Shown here piece by piece: positions 10,165-20,971 of a stretch of DNA of 64,000 nt; positions within the stretch are counted from its first letter, which is position 1, and every line of letters begins with the position of its first letter. The notes under the pieces were generated by a model. The model was given only the letters and a program-made list of their open reading frames with translations, searched no databases and was not told where the DNA came from. The stretch is from Trichosphaerium sp. ATCC 40318. Taxonomy: Eukaryota > Discosea > Flabellinia > Trichosidae. The DNA lies in NCBI GenBank assembly GCA_038496445.1, contig JALMLS010000078.1:26061-90060 (forward strand). Direction: 5' to 3'. Position numbers and translations under genes: made by a program.

Positions 10165-13100
10165 ATGGAGTCAACAGATTCTATTTCGGTTAGCAGTGCC
10201 ACAGCCTCGAGTATAAGCGTTAGCGAACCATCTAATAGCCCTCCACGAAGTAGAGCTTCTAGTATTGATGAAAAACCTGTAGCAGCTGTATTGGTTTCAG
10301 GTACGCGTCAGGATAATACACGTAACTCTAGTTTGCTGATTTTGAGGTACAGAGTTTGATATCGATAAAGGAAGTACATTAGTTGCTGAGTATCCTCAGA
10401 ACATATTAAGGAGAGTGGGTGTTGGCCAACTCAAACTAGAGTACGATACAAAGAAAACTAGTTCGTTTGGCTTAAAATACACTTCTATTCGCGTAACAGT
10501 GGCTATGAAGACGATTTACGCTAATTTAACGTGAAATGCTTAAAAAGAAACTACATTGTTTTTTGTGTTGACAAAACCTACGCTGCATCTTTCTTACTAG
10601 TGTTAGAACAATTGCCGATCTAATGCTTCCGGAGGGCGTACAAAATTTCACTCACGACTGGACGCTCTTTATGCTTAATCGCATTGATTCCCCAATGTTC
10701 TCGCGAATTGTACGCTCTAATCATACATTTAACGAGAAAATATATTTTTCAGGCCGAATTTTGTGGTATCTCAATCAGAGTTTACCTAAACAACTCTACT
10801 ATCCGTAGATAATGCTCTGGAAGCATCCAAATGTTTGACATTTTCTAATTTAGACGTCATCTAAAAAGTGTTTTTTATAGGCTTCTACTTCACCCAAAGT
10901 TAAAAAAAAGAGATCAGCTAGGTCATTATCAAGTAGATCAGCATCTAGCTCTCGAAAACAAAGATCATTCTCTACATCTGAGGCACCACGCTCAAATCAG
11001 TTTTCTCTTGATTTATCTACTGCAAACAATATGCGCGTAAGTCTAATCAACATAACTTGAAACCAACATGCTTTATTCTCCTAAATCTCGTGATTATACA
11101 CTCAGCACTCTCGCATTACATATTTTATTCCTTTGTGATATGCGACAGGCGTTAAAACGGTTTTACTTATTAATTTGCTCATGCACTATGTAGTCACTGG
11201 AAACGAGTGATAGTAATGTAAAGTATGGTAAGTCTAAGCGTAGAGCGCTTTCATCTAGGCGTTCATTTGCTGAGACATCTCCACGATCAGTTAGTGCCAA
11301 ATTATTGGCATACACAGGAAGAAGTCCTCCACAGTTTCTGTGGGTTGTAACACTTGTACAAACAAAGAAAAATAAGAATTATAAGCGAGGTGCTCGTGTA
11401 CGTGCAATTGGTGTAGCATGCACGCATCGTTATATCAGTATTTACAAGGTACACACGAAATTGCAAGCTTTAAGTGTTTTTGAAAAACCCGTGTAATCGA
11501 GATTTAGGATATAATGTGGAAACGATTGAGCAACGATTTTGATACTATAGATACTGTGTTGAATGATTTCTATGATGATTTAAATTCTATTAATCTTCAT
11601 GGCCCATTATCCTTGCTACATACTCATGCCCGTACGTCATTGTGCTTTTTTTTTAATGGCTAAGAGGTATTGAATGTTTTGGTTTAGGATTCTGGGCTGG
11701 TTTTAATTCTCAAGAACTTACGTATTTTATACAATCGAAACGCGGTATTACTCAGTTTCCAATGTCTCAACTCTATGATGAAATAGCTGGAGTATGTTTA
11801 GACTTTAGTGGTTATTGTTTGGGCTTACTTTGAGGACTAGGCATCGCTAATGCTGCTCTGGGATACCTTTAAGGAAGGTATAATGACTATTTATAACGCT
11901 GTGCTACTAGAGAAGCGGTACGAGTCTATTTTTTAAGTCTTGTTGTAATTACTACATACATAGTGTTAACTTATGAACTTAAGAAAAAATACTGACTTTT
12001 TTGCTTTAGATTAATTTTTCTTGGTCACAACCTGTCTCCATGGCAAATTTGTAAATATGTGATCAGCGCTTGCGTACTTTTACATCCATTACACGTACTT
12101 AAAGAACGTGGATACCCTTATATTCCTTTTGGTAACTTTGAATTCCTAAACACGTACGATCATTAAGCGAGTTCCACTGATCTTGTTCTAAATATTTTTT
12201 TCTAGTCAAGGATACATTGTGGGATGTTCTAATCCTATTTTTAAAGATAATAAAGCTTATTGGTACGATGTTTAAAAAAAGATAAGATTTTGCCTTAACA
12301 GGCGTTTTTAGGGAAGTTCTTGCTGATATAAACGCTGGCACAGTGCGCGCGGTACCTTAATTGGCGAAAGTCAAAGTCAAATACTTATCTCGCTCTTTAG
12401 GTGAAAAACGCAGGTGAGGCCAAGAAATACCCACGAGAGAACAGTACTAGTAAAAACAATGGTGTTGTTAAGGCTATACGACGAGCAAAGAACAAATCAG
12501 TGGGAAAACTGAAGAATGTATGTACTCGGAATGAGGTCTACATGATTGATGCTTTTGCTAATACATGACTGTAGTTATCTCGAGATAACTCGGCTCAATC
12601 AAGTAATCAGAGCAGTAAACAAAGCAGTAAACGCGATAACCCCGATGCTTGGTTCATAAAGAACATTAAGAGGGGTTTAGACTTAGGTTGTGATGAGTAT
12701 TGGCTCAGAATGAAGTTTCAGGTGCGCGTAGATGATTTTTTCGAATAAATTTCTAGTTATGTCTTTCTTTCTTTCTTATTCTTATACGCTTGCTTTAAAT
12801 AGGGTTATACACAGGATATATTAGATGCAGCGTTTGGGTTGCCTAGTGATTATATTGATTACTCAAAGCTTAGGACGTCTACTATTACAACAAACTACTA
12901 TGGTAACTACTTGCTGATGCGTTTTTGATTTATTCTTTTTTGATTTTAAACTGTCTTTGCCTTATTACCCTCTTAGCGATTCGTATTAATCACTGGAAGA
13001 ATACACGCTCTTATGAGCGGTATTGCAAGGTACGAGCACTAGCAATAAATTATTGTAGTTGCAGTGACTGTGGTTGACTTTTTCTTTTGAGACAAAAAAC

Positions 13101-13675
13101 TTGCCAAGTCTCAGACTTTTATTTCGTCATTTCTAATTTTTTAACTGAAGCAACGTGCAATGCACCAACCTGTTAGCGCAGAACGAAAAAAGCCTAAAAC
13201 AGAGATTGATCTGGCTTATGCTGCGAGAACGTTGAAAAAAGAAGGTTTTACAATGACTGAAGATGATCTTACTGAGCTATTCCAACGGATTTTAGCACAA
13301 GTCCTTACTGTTGATGATATTTGCGAGGTATGTAAACAAGTACCGTCCAAAAAGTCAATAGCATTTTTTTTCTCAGAATTTTCTCTTTTTTTTTGGTTGT
13401 TTTTTTTTGTAAACTTTTTCGTCGTCACGTGCCCTTTTATTACAAACGCATCATTATGTTGTGATACTTCTATTGCCTTTTATTAATATTACTTGCTCTG
13501 GTACTGATAATTATGTTAGTTTTATGGATTTTTGTCGCTTTATGACTTTAAGCTACTTCCGTTCCTAGAAAGACGATGGTTTACGAACCAAGAGCTTAGA
13601 CAGCGTATATTAGCATTGCATAAAGCAATGTTGCTGTTTAAAACAGATTCCCTTGTACAATTAGAACAAAATTAA
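10165..13675 (+). CDS. Afi1/SPA (DENN-fold) family vesicle-trafficking protein
   Basis: About 14 short exons on the plus strand. The Ser-rich N-terminus precedes VAAVLVS|EFDIDKGSTLVAEYPQ (10270-10400), the hallmark of the Afi1 domain. It continues with LMLPEGVQNFTHDWTLFMLN (10621-10680), a Ser/Arg-rich insertion (10870-11040), RGARVRAIGVACTHRYISIY (11391-11448), a block with LLWDTFKEGIMTIYN and LIFLGHNLSPWQIC (11850-12050), and GYIVGCSNPIFKDN (12206-12255), matching the SPA/DENN order. The last exon stops at 13675. Yeast Afi1 binds the small GTPase Arf3 in polarity and secretion; DENN-fold proteins act on Rab or Arf GTPases at membranes, so a trafficking role is inferred. ATG 10165 is the first in the open exon; upstream codons contain no other ATG. 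Phases agree at most of the joints checked; the region 10780-10880 is uncertain. Donors are mostly GTACG. Confidence 0.75.
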
Positions 13676-13855
13676 GAAAAGAAAAAAAAAAGAGAAAAAA
13701 TAAACAAGAATAATGAACTTGCTATTACTTTTATCATCAACACGCCCTTTGATTTACTTTAAGCGTCAATAGTACCTTCCTTTGCACTTACTACATACGA
13801 AGTGGCTCTGGACAATGAGTATTCGGTTATTACACTTAATGATACTCTTACCCCA

Positions 13856-14763
13856 TCAGTAATAAAGTGCTGTAACAGAACATAACTGTTTAATCTCTTC
13901 ATCTGTTACGTTTGTGCCCCTCAAATCAACGACCTTTGCACCTGCCAAATACTTAATGCCTTCACCGTTTATTGTATAACAGTCCTTCAAATGAACTTCA
14001 TTTATGCCAGAGAGGTATTTAAGAGCTTTATCTGTAATCTTTGTTCTAGACAAATAAATTTTACTTAAAATATTCCCATTTCCTGAAATGAATGCCTCCA
14101 CGCCAACATCTGTTACTTTTGTACCTGACAAAGTAATTTCATGAACACCTTTAAGATATGATATTCCTTTATCTGTTATTCTTGAACACTGGCTAACATT
14201 TATAGAGTGAGAACCACTTAATCCCTTTAAGCCATCATCATTGATATTTGTTAAGCCTACATTTATTGAATATGCACCGTTAAGGTGTTTGTATCCTTCG
14301 CCAGTGATGAGAGGACATTTGTAGATATTTATGGTATGTACACCAGCAATTGCTTTGAGTCCTTCATTTGTTATGTTGCTACACTCCCAAAGCAATAAAG
14401 TATGTACTCCTGCAATTGACTCTAAGCCCTTATCTGTTATGAAGGGGTTACCTTCAAATTGTATATTTTGAATATGCCCTTCAGTGGTTGTAGTTCCTTG
14501 TCTGTTACCATAAAGGGTCCAAAAGAAAAAGCAATCATTGTATTGTTTAGGTGTATTAGTGGGCTGTTACAAATTAGTTTAAATCCTTCTTGTGATGTTA
14601 TCTCAATGTACTTATAGCCCACGTGATAATGTATGATATTTGAGAGCGTCCAACACGTCTGTGCTACATTGAATCTTGTTTTATCCAAAAATGATAAAAT
14701 ATTGACTAAAATCTCTGGTGGGAAGTCTAATAGCGCAATATCACGTGTTATTCTGTAAAACAC
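13856..14763 (-). pseudogene. F-box/leucine-rich-repeat gene with one frameshift
   Basis: The N-terminal frame (14763-14437) has an F-box (LDFPPEILVNILSFLDKTRF, residues about 12-31). It runs into TDKELQPLKGIFKIYNL and then stops. The next frame continues the same pattern (FITDKGLESIAGVHTLLLWE) and carries about seven repeats of roughly 24 residues (TDKGISYLKGVHEITLSGT type) to the stop at 13856. A single missing or extra base near 14437-14445 accounts for the switch. F-box proteins recruit substrates to SCF ubiquitin ligases, with the LRR as substrate arm. It is a paralogue of the intact gene at 26745-27695. It may be a recent pseudogene or an assembly error. Confidence 0.75.
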
Positions 14764-15207
14764 AATGTATTAGTTCAAAAGGGTATTAAACACCACAAAA
14801 CATACATGGCTTGGTAGATGATAAACGTTTAGTTCCTGCTGTAATTTGTTTTCATTTCTTTACATTGTAGTCAACACTTGTCTTTTGTTGGTCACAAAGA
14901 TCACTGTTCGGCTAGTGTACTGGCGCTTTAGATGTTGAACAGTGAGGCACAACCCTTTATCATTTTGTTTCAAAGAGAACCATTGATCCTAATATGAGAA
15001 CTGTGGTCAATCATTAAGAAAAAACACAAACAGGACAAAACACTTTCTTAGTGCCAACTTTGCCAATTGTTTGGACAAAAATGTTAGTGGGTAATACAAC
15101 ACCATGTAGATGACACGTTTTATTAAAAAGAACAAGTTATACAACATCTTTCAAAAGCTTTGCACAGCCAATACCAAGTTAACATCAGTAATTGAAAGTG
15201 AAGAATG
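14764..15207. other. Intergenic, no gene seen
   Basis: Short frames only; the spacer between the F-box/LRR gene and the 3' end of the RasGEF gene. Confidence 0.5.
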
Positions 15208-17878
15208 TTATTGTTTTCTAGGTTCTCGTTTTAACGACAATGCAAACATTTCTTCTGTGCTCATAGTTGACTTCCAAGAACTTATAATATTGCGTATGCA
15301 TGGAATTGTTTGAAAAGGGTATGATGGAACAAGTGCTTTGTAGAACGCACCAATTTCTTTGTAGTAAAGTTTCACCTTTACAACATTGTAGCATGTTTTA
15401 CTTGTTGCTCCTCGTATAAAGTCAGGATTTGCACCGTCAGATACAAACATAATATCTGTAAGCGTCATACCAATGTATGGAACTTGTGGGAGACCATCTC
15501 TGGTCCTCGTCCTATAAATAATAAGTCAACAATTAAAGCCTTTAACTTTTAATTCAAATCAAAAATACACGATTGGTAGGGTATATAAATCAAATAACAA
15601 TTGTAAATCGTATTACCTTGTGAGTATCCTGACCTTTTTATATGCCGAGGATGGTGACAATATAGCTATTAGTTCATCAAATCGTTTTTTAATTTTTTTC
15701 TTCCTGTTTACCTTAGCACGTTTAAGTTAATAGTTTACAATTTAAGTCATGCACAATTTTCACGTGTACAGTATGTCTAAAGAAAAGTTAACACTTACTA
15801 CATTGAATGTTTGCCATAGTCTACATATAGAACCGTGTTCCAAGCCTGATATTATTGCAAAAGCACCAAAGAAGTTGCCCATGGAAACTAATTCTTCAGC
15901 AAGATTAATAAAGTACACAGTGCGTGATACTCTGACTTTAATGTTGTCTCCCAATAGTATGGCCTCAACTACAAAGTCACAAAGCTATTTTCATAAGAAA
16001 CAAGTTAGTAGCCATTAACAGTAAAAATAATCAAGTGCACATAATTGATACAAAAGCGCACATTATTGTACTGTTGTAATAATGCTTTAAGAAACCCAGC
16101 AACACGTCCTGTGTGTGATAATAATGCACTAACATTAATACTACGTGCACTATACAATATATCAATGATAGGCTGTTAAAGTGTATAATGGGACGTACAT
16201 CTCATGACTAACGAGTGTTAACTCCCTGGCAACCTCAATTGTAGGTATTGCCCACATCTCAACTTCATTTTTGAACTTCTTTCGCTTCACAACACGTTTG
16301 AATGGCTTACATATTATACCTCCACGATCACAGAATACAGTAAGTGATTTCTTCAAATAGGTGAGTATCATATAAACAGGTGAGAATGTGTTTGTTACTT
16401 ACACTGTGTTTCAACCTTGCTGATAAAGTATTTTTTATCTTTAATTGATCGTCATAACTCATACGCTCTAGGAACTCTAGAAATTCTGGAACCCATTCAT
16501 GCTCTTTTGTTACTAAGGAACGAACAATTGGGGCGTTGGAAATCAAGTAACAAAGGAATTGGATAATACTTGAAGAAAGATCAGTGGCTAGAAGAAAAAA
16601 AAAACAAGTTTTTACCGGTGTGCAGATATACTTTTAGGATCCCAAGTGTACACCTTTGATAACTCGGAAAATAGGTCGGTAGAAAACCCAGGGAGCTTGA
16701 ATAAACATACAGTCAAGAGAGGTAAGAAGTCACCTTTTGTACAGTTAGCATCAATAAAAAATTATAAAAACTTACTTGATGTATCAAACTCTTCCACGTT
16801 CAAGTGCATTGACTCCACATCATTTATTTGAGGGAATTTGATTGGATGTGATATTAAGTATACCAAACCATCTATATTCAACCCTTCCAGGCTATCAATA
16901 ATGTTGTCAATTGAACCTTCACGAAAAACAATATTTTCATTTTCCCTAATACCATGATAAAGTATCTAATGGTATTTTCTATTAATAGAGTTCCCACGTG
17001 AGAGTAACTAAGTAGTACCTTAGATATTTCTTTATATCTAGTTAACAGTTCTTGGGTAGGTCTTTTGAGTATACGAAGAAGGGTACCCCAAGAAACATTT
17101 TGAGCCTTTAACGTTGCAGACACTGGAACAACAAAATTAATGTTGTCGTACTTTGTTTGATCGCTTACCTTTTTCGAAAGAAAGACAGTGATACGTTACT
17201 AGCCGTTTTTTCCACGTCGATGGAGATGAAATAAGCGTGTTCCACTCTTTGCAGACCTTTTGTCAGTTAAACACGTGATTATTTAATGCTCTAGCTTAAA
17301 GGTATAGTGGTAGAAAAACGTACTGAGCAACTTGATATAAGAATATGTGGTTCAATGCCTTTAAACACCTTTACAAGTTTATAAATCTGTACAAACTAGC
17401 GTTGTATACCTGCTGAAGTACTTCTGGAGGTAATTTATCCATTTTAACGCCTTTCGGATTAAAAACTGTCTTTAGTTGCTGTAAACTAGATTTTCGACAC
17501 CTCTGACGCTACTCTTGCCGTTTGTGCTTTGTTAAGTTTGTGTTGACTATCTACAAAGATTCGGCGCGATTTAATTTGTGTACACGTGATTGTTTTTAAT
17601 CCAAGTTCGCGTTACGTACCTGGTTGATGAAACCTGCTCACAAGGGAAACCTGTAAAGTCTGCATGCTCGTAGACGTAGTCAATACAGTCAAGGTATGAT
17701 CACCCATAGTAGTACTCGAGTCAAAAAAGTCAACATTTGCACATATTAAAAAATTGTGGATTTCACAATAAACAACACGTAACTCACGTTGTCCGTCGTA
17801 AGCAAGTTTGTGGAGAAAACCAAGAATATACATATCTGCAGGTACAGTTTGATACTTGCAGACTTGGTTAATCTTCAA
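15208..17878 (-). CDS. Ras guanine-nucleotide exchange factor (RasGEF, CDC25-homology domain)
   Basis: Multi-exon minus-strand gene. The catalytic domain is clear: EVARELTLVSHEMYVPL (about 16250-16190), FINLAEELVSMGNFFGAFA and IISGLEHGSICRLWQTF (15920-15810), RFDELIAILSPSSAYKKVR (15695-15630), and GMTLTDIMFVSDGANPDF (15470-15415), then a stop at 15208. These are the standard CDC25-domain blocks in order. Upstream exons (VSWGTLLRILKRPTQELLTR near 17100-17030, and SLVTKEHEWVPEFLEFLERM near 16520-16450) occupy the place of a RasGEF-N region. A first exon starting MKINQVCKYQTVP at 17878 is the best 5' candidate, but the joints between 17600 and 17120 were not all resolved. The protein would load GTP onto a Ras-like GTPase at membranes. 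Identity of the catalytic half is firm; the N-terminus is tentative. Confidence 0.8.
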
Positions 17879-18543
17879 GGTTGTCCTTGTGACAGAACTG
17901 AGGCTTTAAGCTTGCTTAAACATGACATGAAATAACAGTTCTGATTTCAACAGTCTCACAAGCAACGTCACTTTAAGACATGCCAGTGCTCATAAGCAAA
18001 CAAAAATGAGATTTGTTCTGATAGTGTTTTCAAATGAGTGTTGTTAAACAAATTTGCTGGAGTTCATAACTTGAACGTTCATGTTGTGTTGACCGTACAG
18101 ATGAAAGCATCAAATGACTTGTCACTACAATATATGTTCAAACGTAAAAATTCTTCCATAACCATGGCTACTATCTAACTAAACCGTTTTTAATCTCTTT
18201 ACAGATATTAACCCAAAAAATTATGGAGCATTGAATAGCTCAAAGCATCTTTTGAAGAACATAGTCACAAATTGTATGTGTGCACGTTAAAGTCAGTTTT
18301 AGCAAGTCATTTGGCATGCATCACTTTTAGCTCTGCAGGGTGATGTGTTTGACCAACACAGCTGATTTATCCTTTTCAATAGCTGAAAATATATGGTGAG
18401 AGAAGTCATGTAGAATAGGTTATCACGACGTGGAGCACCCAAAAATGTTGCAATTGCGTGTCAATATTTTGTAAACTCTGGATTTGTTGCATTTGTGAGT
18501 CTGTCAATCAATATCCGTCTTTCCTTGCTGCGTTTGAGGCCCA
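17879..18543. other. Intergenic, no gene seen
   Basis: No coding frame or repeat recognised. Confidence 0.5.
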
Positions 18544-18753
18544 ATGTACTACAATATCTTTGTAAGAATGTTTTTTTTCTTGTTTTCTAACATTTCTGGG
18601 GTCAGTGAGCACGTCCTTCTAAAACTTTTGTATAAAGTTTTTGACACAAATCACAGAACCATTCTTTGGCCTTACTTTTTCTCTTCCATGTCTTATTGTC
18701 CCAATCAAGGCATTCAAAGTGGTACCATACATCACAGTAATCACATCGTATCA

Positions 18754-19342
18754 TCAGCACCTACAACTGGTACTTTGTCATTTACTTTCGATGGGAACTT
18801 ACTTGATTTGTACAATAGCTACTCCAACAACTGAAGAACCTACAACAGCTACCCAACAACAACAGAACCGCCAACAACAAATGTACAGAGTCTCCAACAA
18901 CAGACGCACCTACCACTCTACCGCCTACTACTGAAGCACCAACTAGAGCTTCTCCAACCAAAGCCCTACGACTGTACTGAAGCTCCAACCACTGAAGTAC
19001 CTACAACAGCTACCCCAAGAACAACAGAACCGCCAACTACAGATGTACCAACCACCAACGACAGAGGCACCGACTGCAGATGCTCCAACCACCGAAGCTC
19101 CAACAACTACAGCACCAACTACAGAGCCTCCTACAACTACCACTGTAGCACCTACTACAGACGCACCAACGACTGGGCCACCAACTACAGATGCTCCAAC
19201 CACTGAGGCCCCTACTAAATCTCCAACTACAAGGCAACAAATGGAACATTTACGTATTGTTTTAAGTGTAATTGTGTATTACATACTCGTTGGAGAGTCC
19301 TTTGTACATGGGTACCCAATATGGAAAGTGTTGGGCGTGTAA
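18754..19342 (+). pseudogene. Mucin-like Thr/Pro-rich protein, frame broken several times
   Basis: The plus strand carries a long array of PTTE/PTTDAP-type units (TEAPTTTAPTTEPPTTTT, TDAPTTGPPTTDAPTT). The array changes frame at least three times between about 18830 and 19060, because the repeats read on in another frame after each break. The 3' third (19043-19235) is open and continues into a hydrophobic stretch (LRIVLSVIVYYILVG). Such O-glycosylated stalks are typical of cell-surface or secreted proteins. The breaks lie in ACA/CAA-rich repeats where both replication slippage and sequencing slippage are likely. No ectodomain or signal peptide could be placed. Confidence 0.55.
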
Positions 19343-19404
19343 CATTGTCCGAAAATAAACTCTGTTCTGTGAACACAAAAAAAATGCTGCGAGTGCTCAA
19401 ATAA

Positions 19405-19515
19405 TAGGAGCGCTATGGACCAGTTAATATAGTCGCCTGGGTGTGGAGAGCAGGTTCAGACAAGTTTTAGACCAATTACTAAGACTGGCGACTATTCAGC
19501 GCTAGAGATATTTTT
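19405..19515 (+). ncRNA. Candidate structured RNA (two-segment hairpin followed by a T run)
   Basis: AGCGCT at 19409-19414 pairs with AGCGCT at 19498-19503, and ATAGTCGCC at 19429-19437 pairs perfectly with GGCGACTAT at 19487-19495. The hairpin is about 95 nt with an asymmetric internal loop and is followed within 12 nt by TTTTT. No known RNA family is recognised and there is no protein frame. It could equally be a chance palindrome; the strand is set only by the T run. Confidence 0.25.
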
Positions 19516-19820
19516 GTTTGTTGCTTAGTTTTCGTTTTTAGTTGTTCCACGTGTTGAAGTTGCTCTTTTTCTCTTTTTTGTAATTTTTGTTTTTTTACTG
19601 AGATGCTCGCGTTTTTATATGACCCTTTATGGAATCGGAATGGGTTGAATGCACGTGCAAGAGTGGATTGCGAGGTTTCTGGGCTGTTTAAAAAAATTTA
19701 CTATCATCCATAATTTTTCAACTTACTACCGGAAAGAGTTTAATGTCAACGTCGGTCATATTTGAAAACACATGGAAACGCATTACCGTGATATTCCTAG
19801 CAATCTATCATTACATCCTC

Positions 19821-19965
19821 TGTTATGCTGCAGAATAAAGTCAAAGCGTATTTATTTAGATTTACAGGAGTTACAAAAGGTACATATATATTTTATTTAT
19901 TGTGGGATGCGTTTCTCTGAAATCCTATTTGTTGAATAGTATTTACATGAAACACGTTCATAACA
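19821..19965 (-). repeat. 3' LTR of the Ty3/gypsy element
   Basis: 145 bp, identical to 26566-26710 over its whole length by eye, with TGTTATG/CATAACA termini. Confidence 0.97.
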
Positions 19966-19978
19966 TTCCTCCCTGTTT
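19966..19978 (-). other. Polypurine tract
   Basis: On the minus strand AAACAGGGAGGAA directly abuts the 3' LTR, the expected site for plus-strand DNA priming. Confidence 0.8.
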
Positions 19979-19987
19979 AGCTTGAAG

Positions 19988-20740
19988 CTAATCCAATGCA
20001 CAGAAATAATCGTCATCGTATGGTGTAACATCTTCTTCATCAGAGGACTCGATTAATTCGTACTTAGGAGAGAGCTGTTCAGTTTCATACGCCTTTGCAA
20101 AATCGACGCTGATGGTCCCATCATCGTGTTCCATCTCCAATGGTTCTGGGAGTGCTGGATTTTCGTTTTCTGGTTCTTTAGGTTCATCAGGTTCGTCGTA
20201 GCAAGACATGGTAAGGCAAGGTACTTGAGACACCTTATCATTGTTGATAGATGTGTCCAATAGGCGACCATCTTCATCAAACTGGTAATGAGAGTGGTCC
20301 GGGTACGTTTGATCCACTTGTATTTCATCATCGCCATAATATACAGTCAGGGGGTCTGCTAGCTGTTCACTGACGTCCATTGGGTCATTTTGGAGCTGAT
20401 CTGGTTGGTTTTGAGGTAGTTGTTCCCTCATTCTACTTATCAGGTACTGGCGGCGTAGAAGGCTAGTTTGACGGGATTGTAGGGACTGTACTATCTCCAA
20501 TAGGCGTGGTGCTGTCGAAATGAAAGCTGAAATCGCTTCTGCTTCTCTACGGCCCAATTCGAGGTCTTGAATCATATTCTGGAGGACTTCGTGTAGACGG
20601 GTTGTAGTTGCGTGCGTAAGATGACCAGGTGTGTGATCTTCCGGAATGATTTCATGGCTTTTTGTTCCTGCCAGTTTATTGGTGATTCCTTCAATCTCTA
20701 CTTGGTGCATTCGTTCCATGTTTATAAGTGGTATAAGCAA
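19988..20740 (-). CDS. Second ORF of the Ty3/gypsy element, function unknown (250 aa)
   Basis: Intact frame 231 bp downstream of gag-pol, before the polypurine tract, in the position where some gypsy-like elements carry env or accessory genes. The N-terminal half is helical and charged (LHEVLQNMIQDLELGRREAE, RQTSLLRRQYLISRMREQL). The C-terminal half is very acidic (EHDDGTISVDF, ESSDEEDVTPYDDD). There is no signal peptide, membrane segment, zinc knuckle or enzyme motif, so it is not an obvious envelope protein. An acidic, possibly coiled-coil accessory protein is all that can be said. It would need a spliced or separate transcript, reinitiation, or another recoding route. Confidence 0.7.
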   Translation of the reverse strand: MLIPLINMERMHQVEIEGITNKLAGTKSHEIIPEDHTPGHLTHATTTRLHEVLQNMIQDLELGRREAEAISAFISTAPRLLEIVQSLQSRQTSLLRRQYLISRMREQLPQNQPDQLQNDPMDVSEQLADPLTVYYGDDEIQVDQTYPDHSHYQFDEDGRLLDTSINNDKVSQVPCLTMSCYDEPDEPKEPENENPALPEPLEMEHDDGTISVDFAKAYETEQLSPKYELIESSDEEDVTPYDDDYFCALD

Positions 20741-20971
20741 GTTTAATGAACCTTAACATGGTGATCACATCATTAAGGCCCTATCTTGCGGCCCTTGCGG
20801 CCCAAGTGAATTTGCGGCTTTTGCGGCCCACGTGCACAAAAACTCTGTAAATTAATTTTAATTTTGTGGATTAAATAAATAGACTTCTTTTCCTTTTTTT
20901 TTTGTTTGAGTATCTATACTAAAAGAGTGTATCCTTTTTGGATACGTTGTTTGTTAGGATATTTCTCTATC
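20741..20971 (-). other. Spacer between the element's two ORFs, with hairpins and a GCGGC repeat
   Basis: On the minus strand the gag-pol stop lies in a hairpin (CTATCC, loop ACTAAATA containing TAG, GGATAG). A second hairpin GTATCC-AAAAA-GGATAC follows. Nearer ORF2, GCCGCAA-type units repeat four times (20783-20831 on the plus strand as TTGCGGC). These may be expression or RNA-structure signals; no function is known. Confidence 0.45.

Noticed and set aside
18782-19249. Minus-strand Val/Gly/Ser- and Trp/Ser/Cys-rich ORFs
   Set aside because: Antisense of the Thr/Pro-rich repeat.
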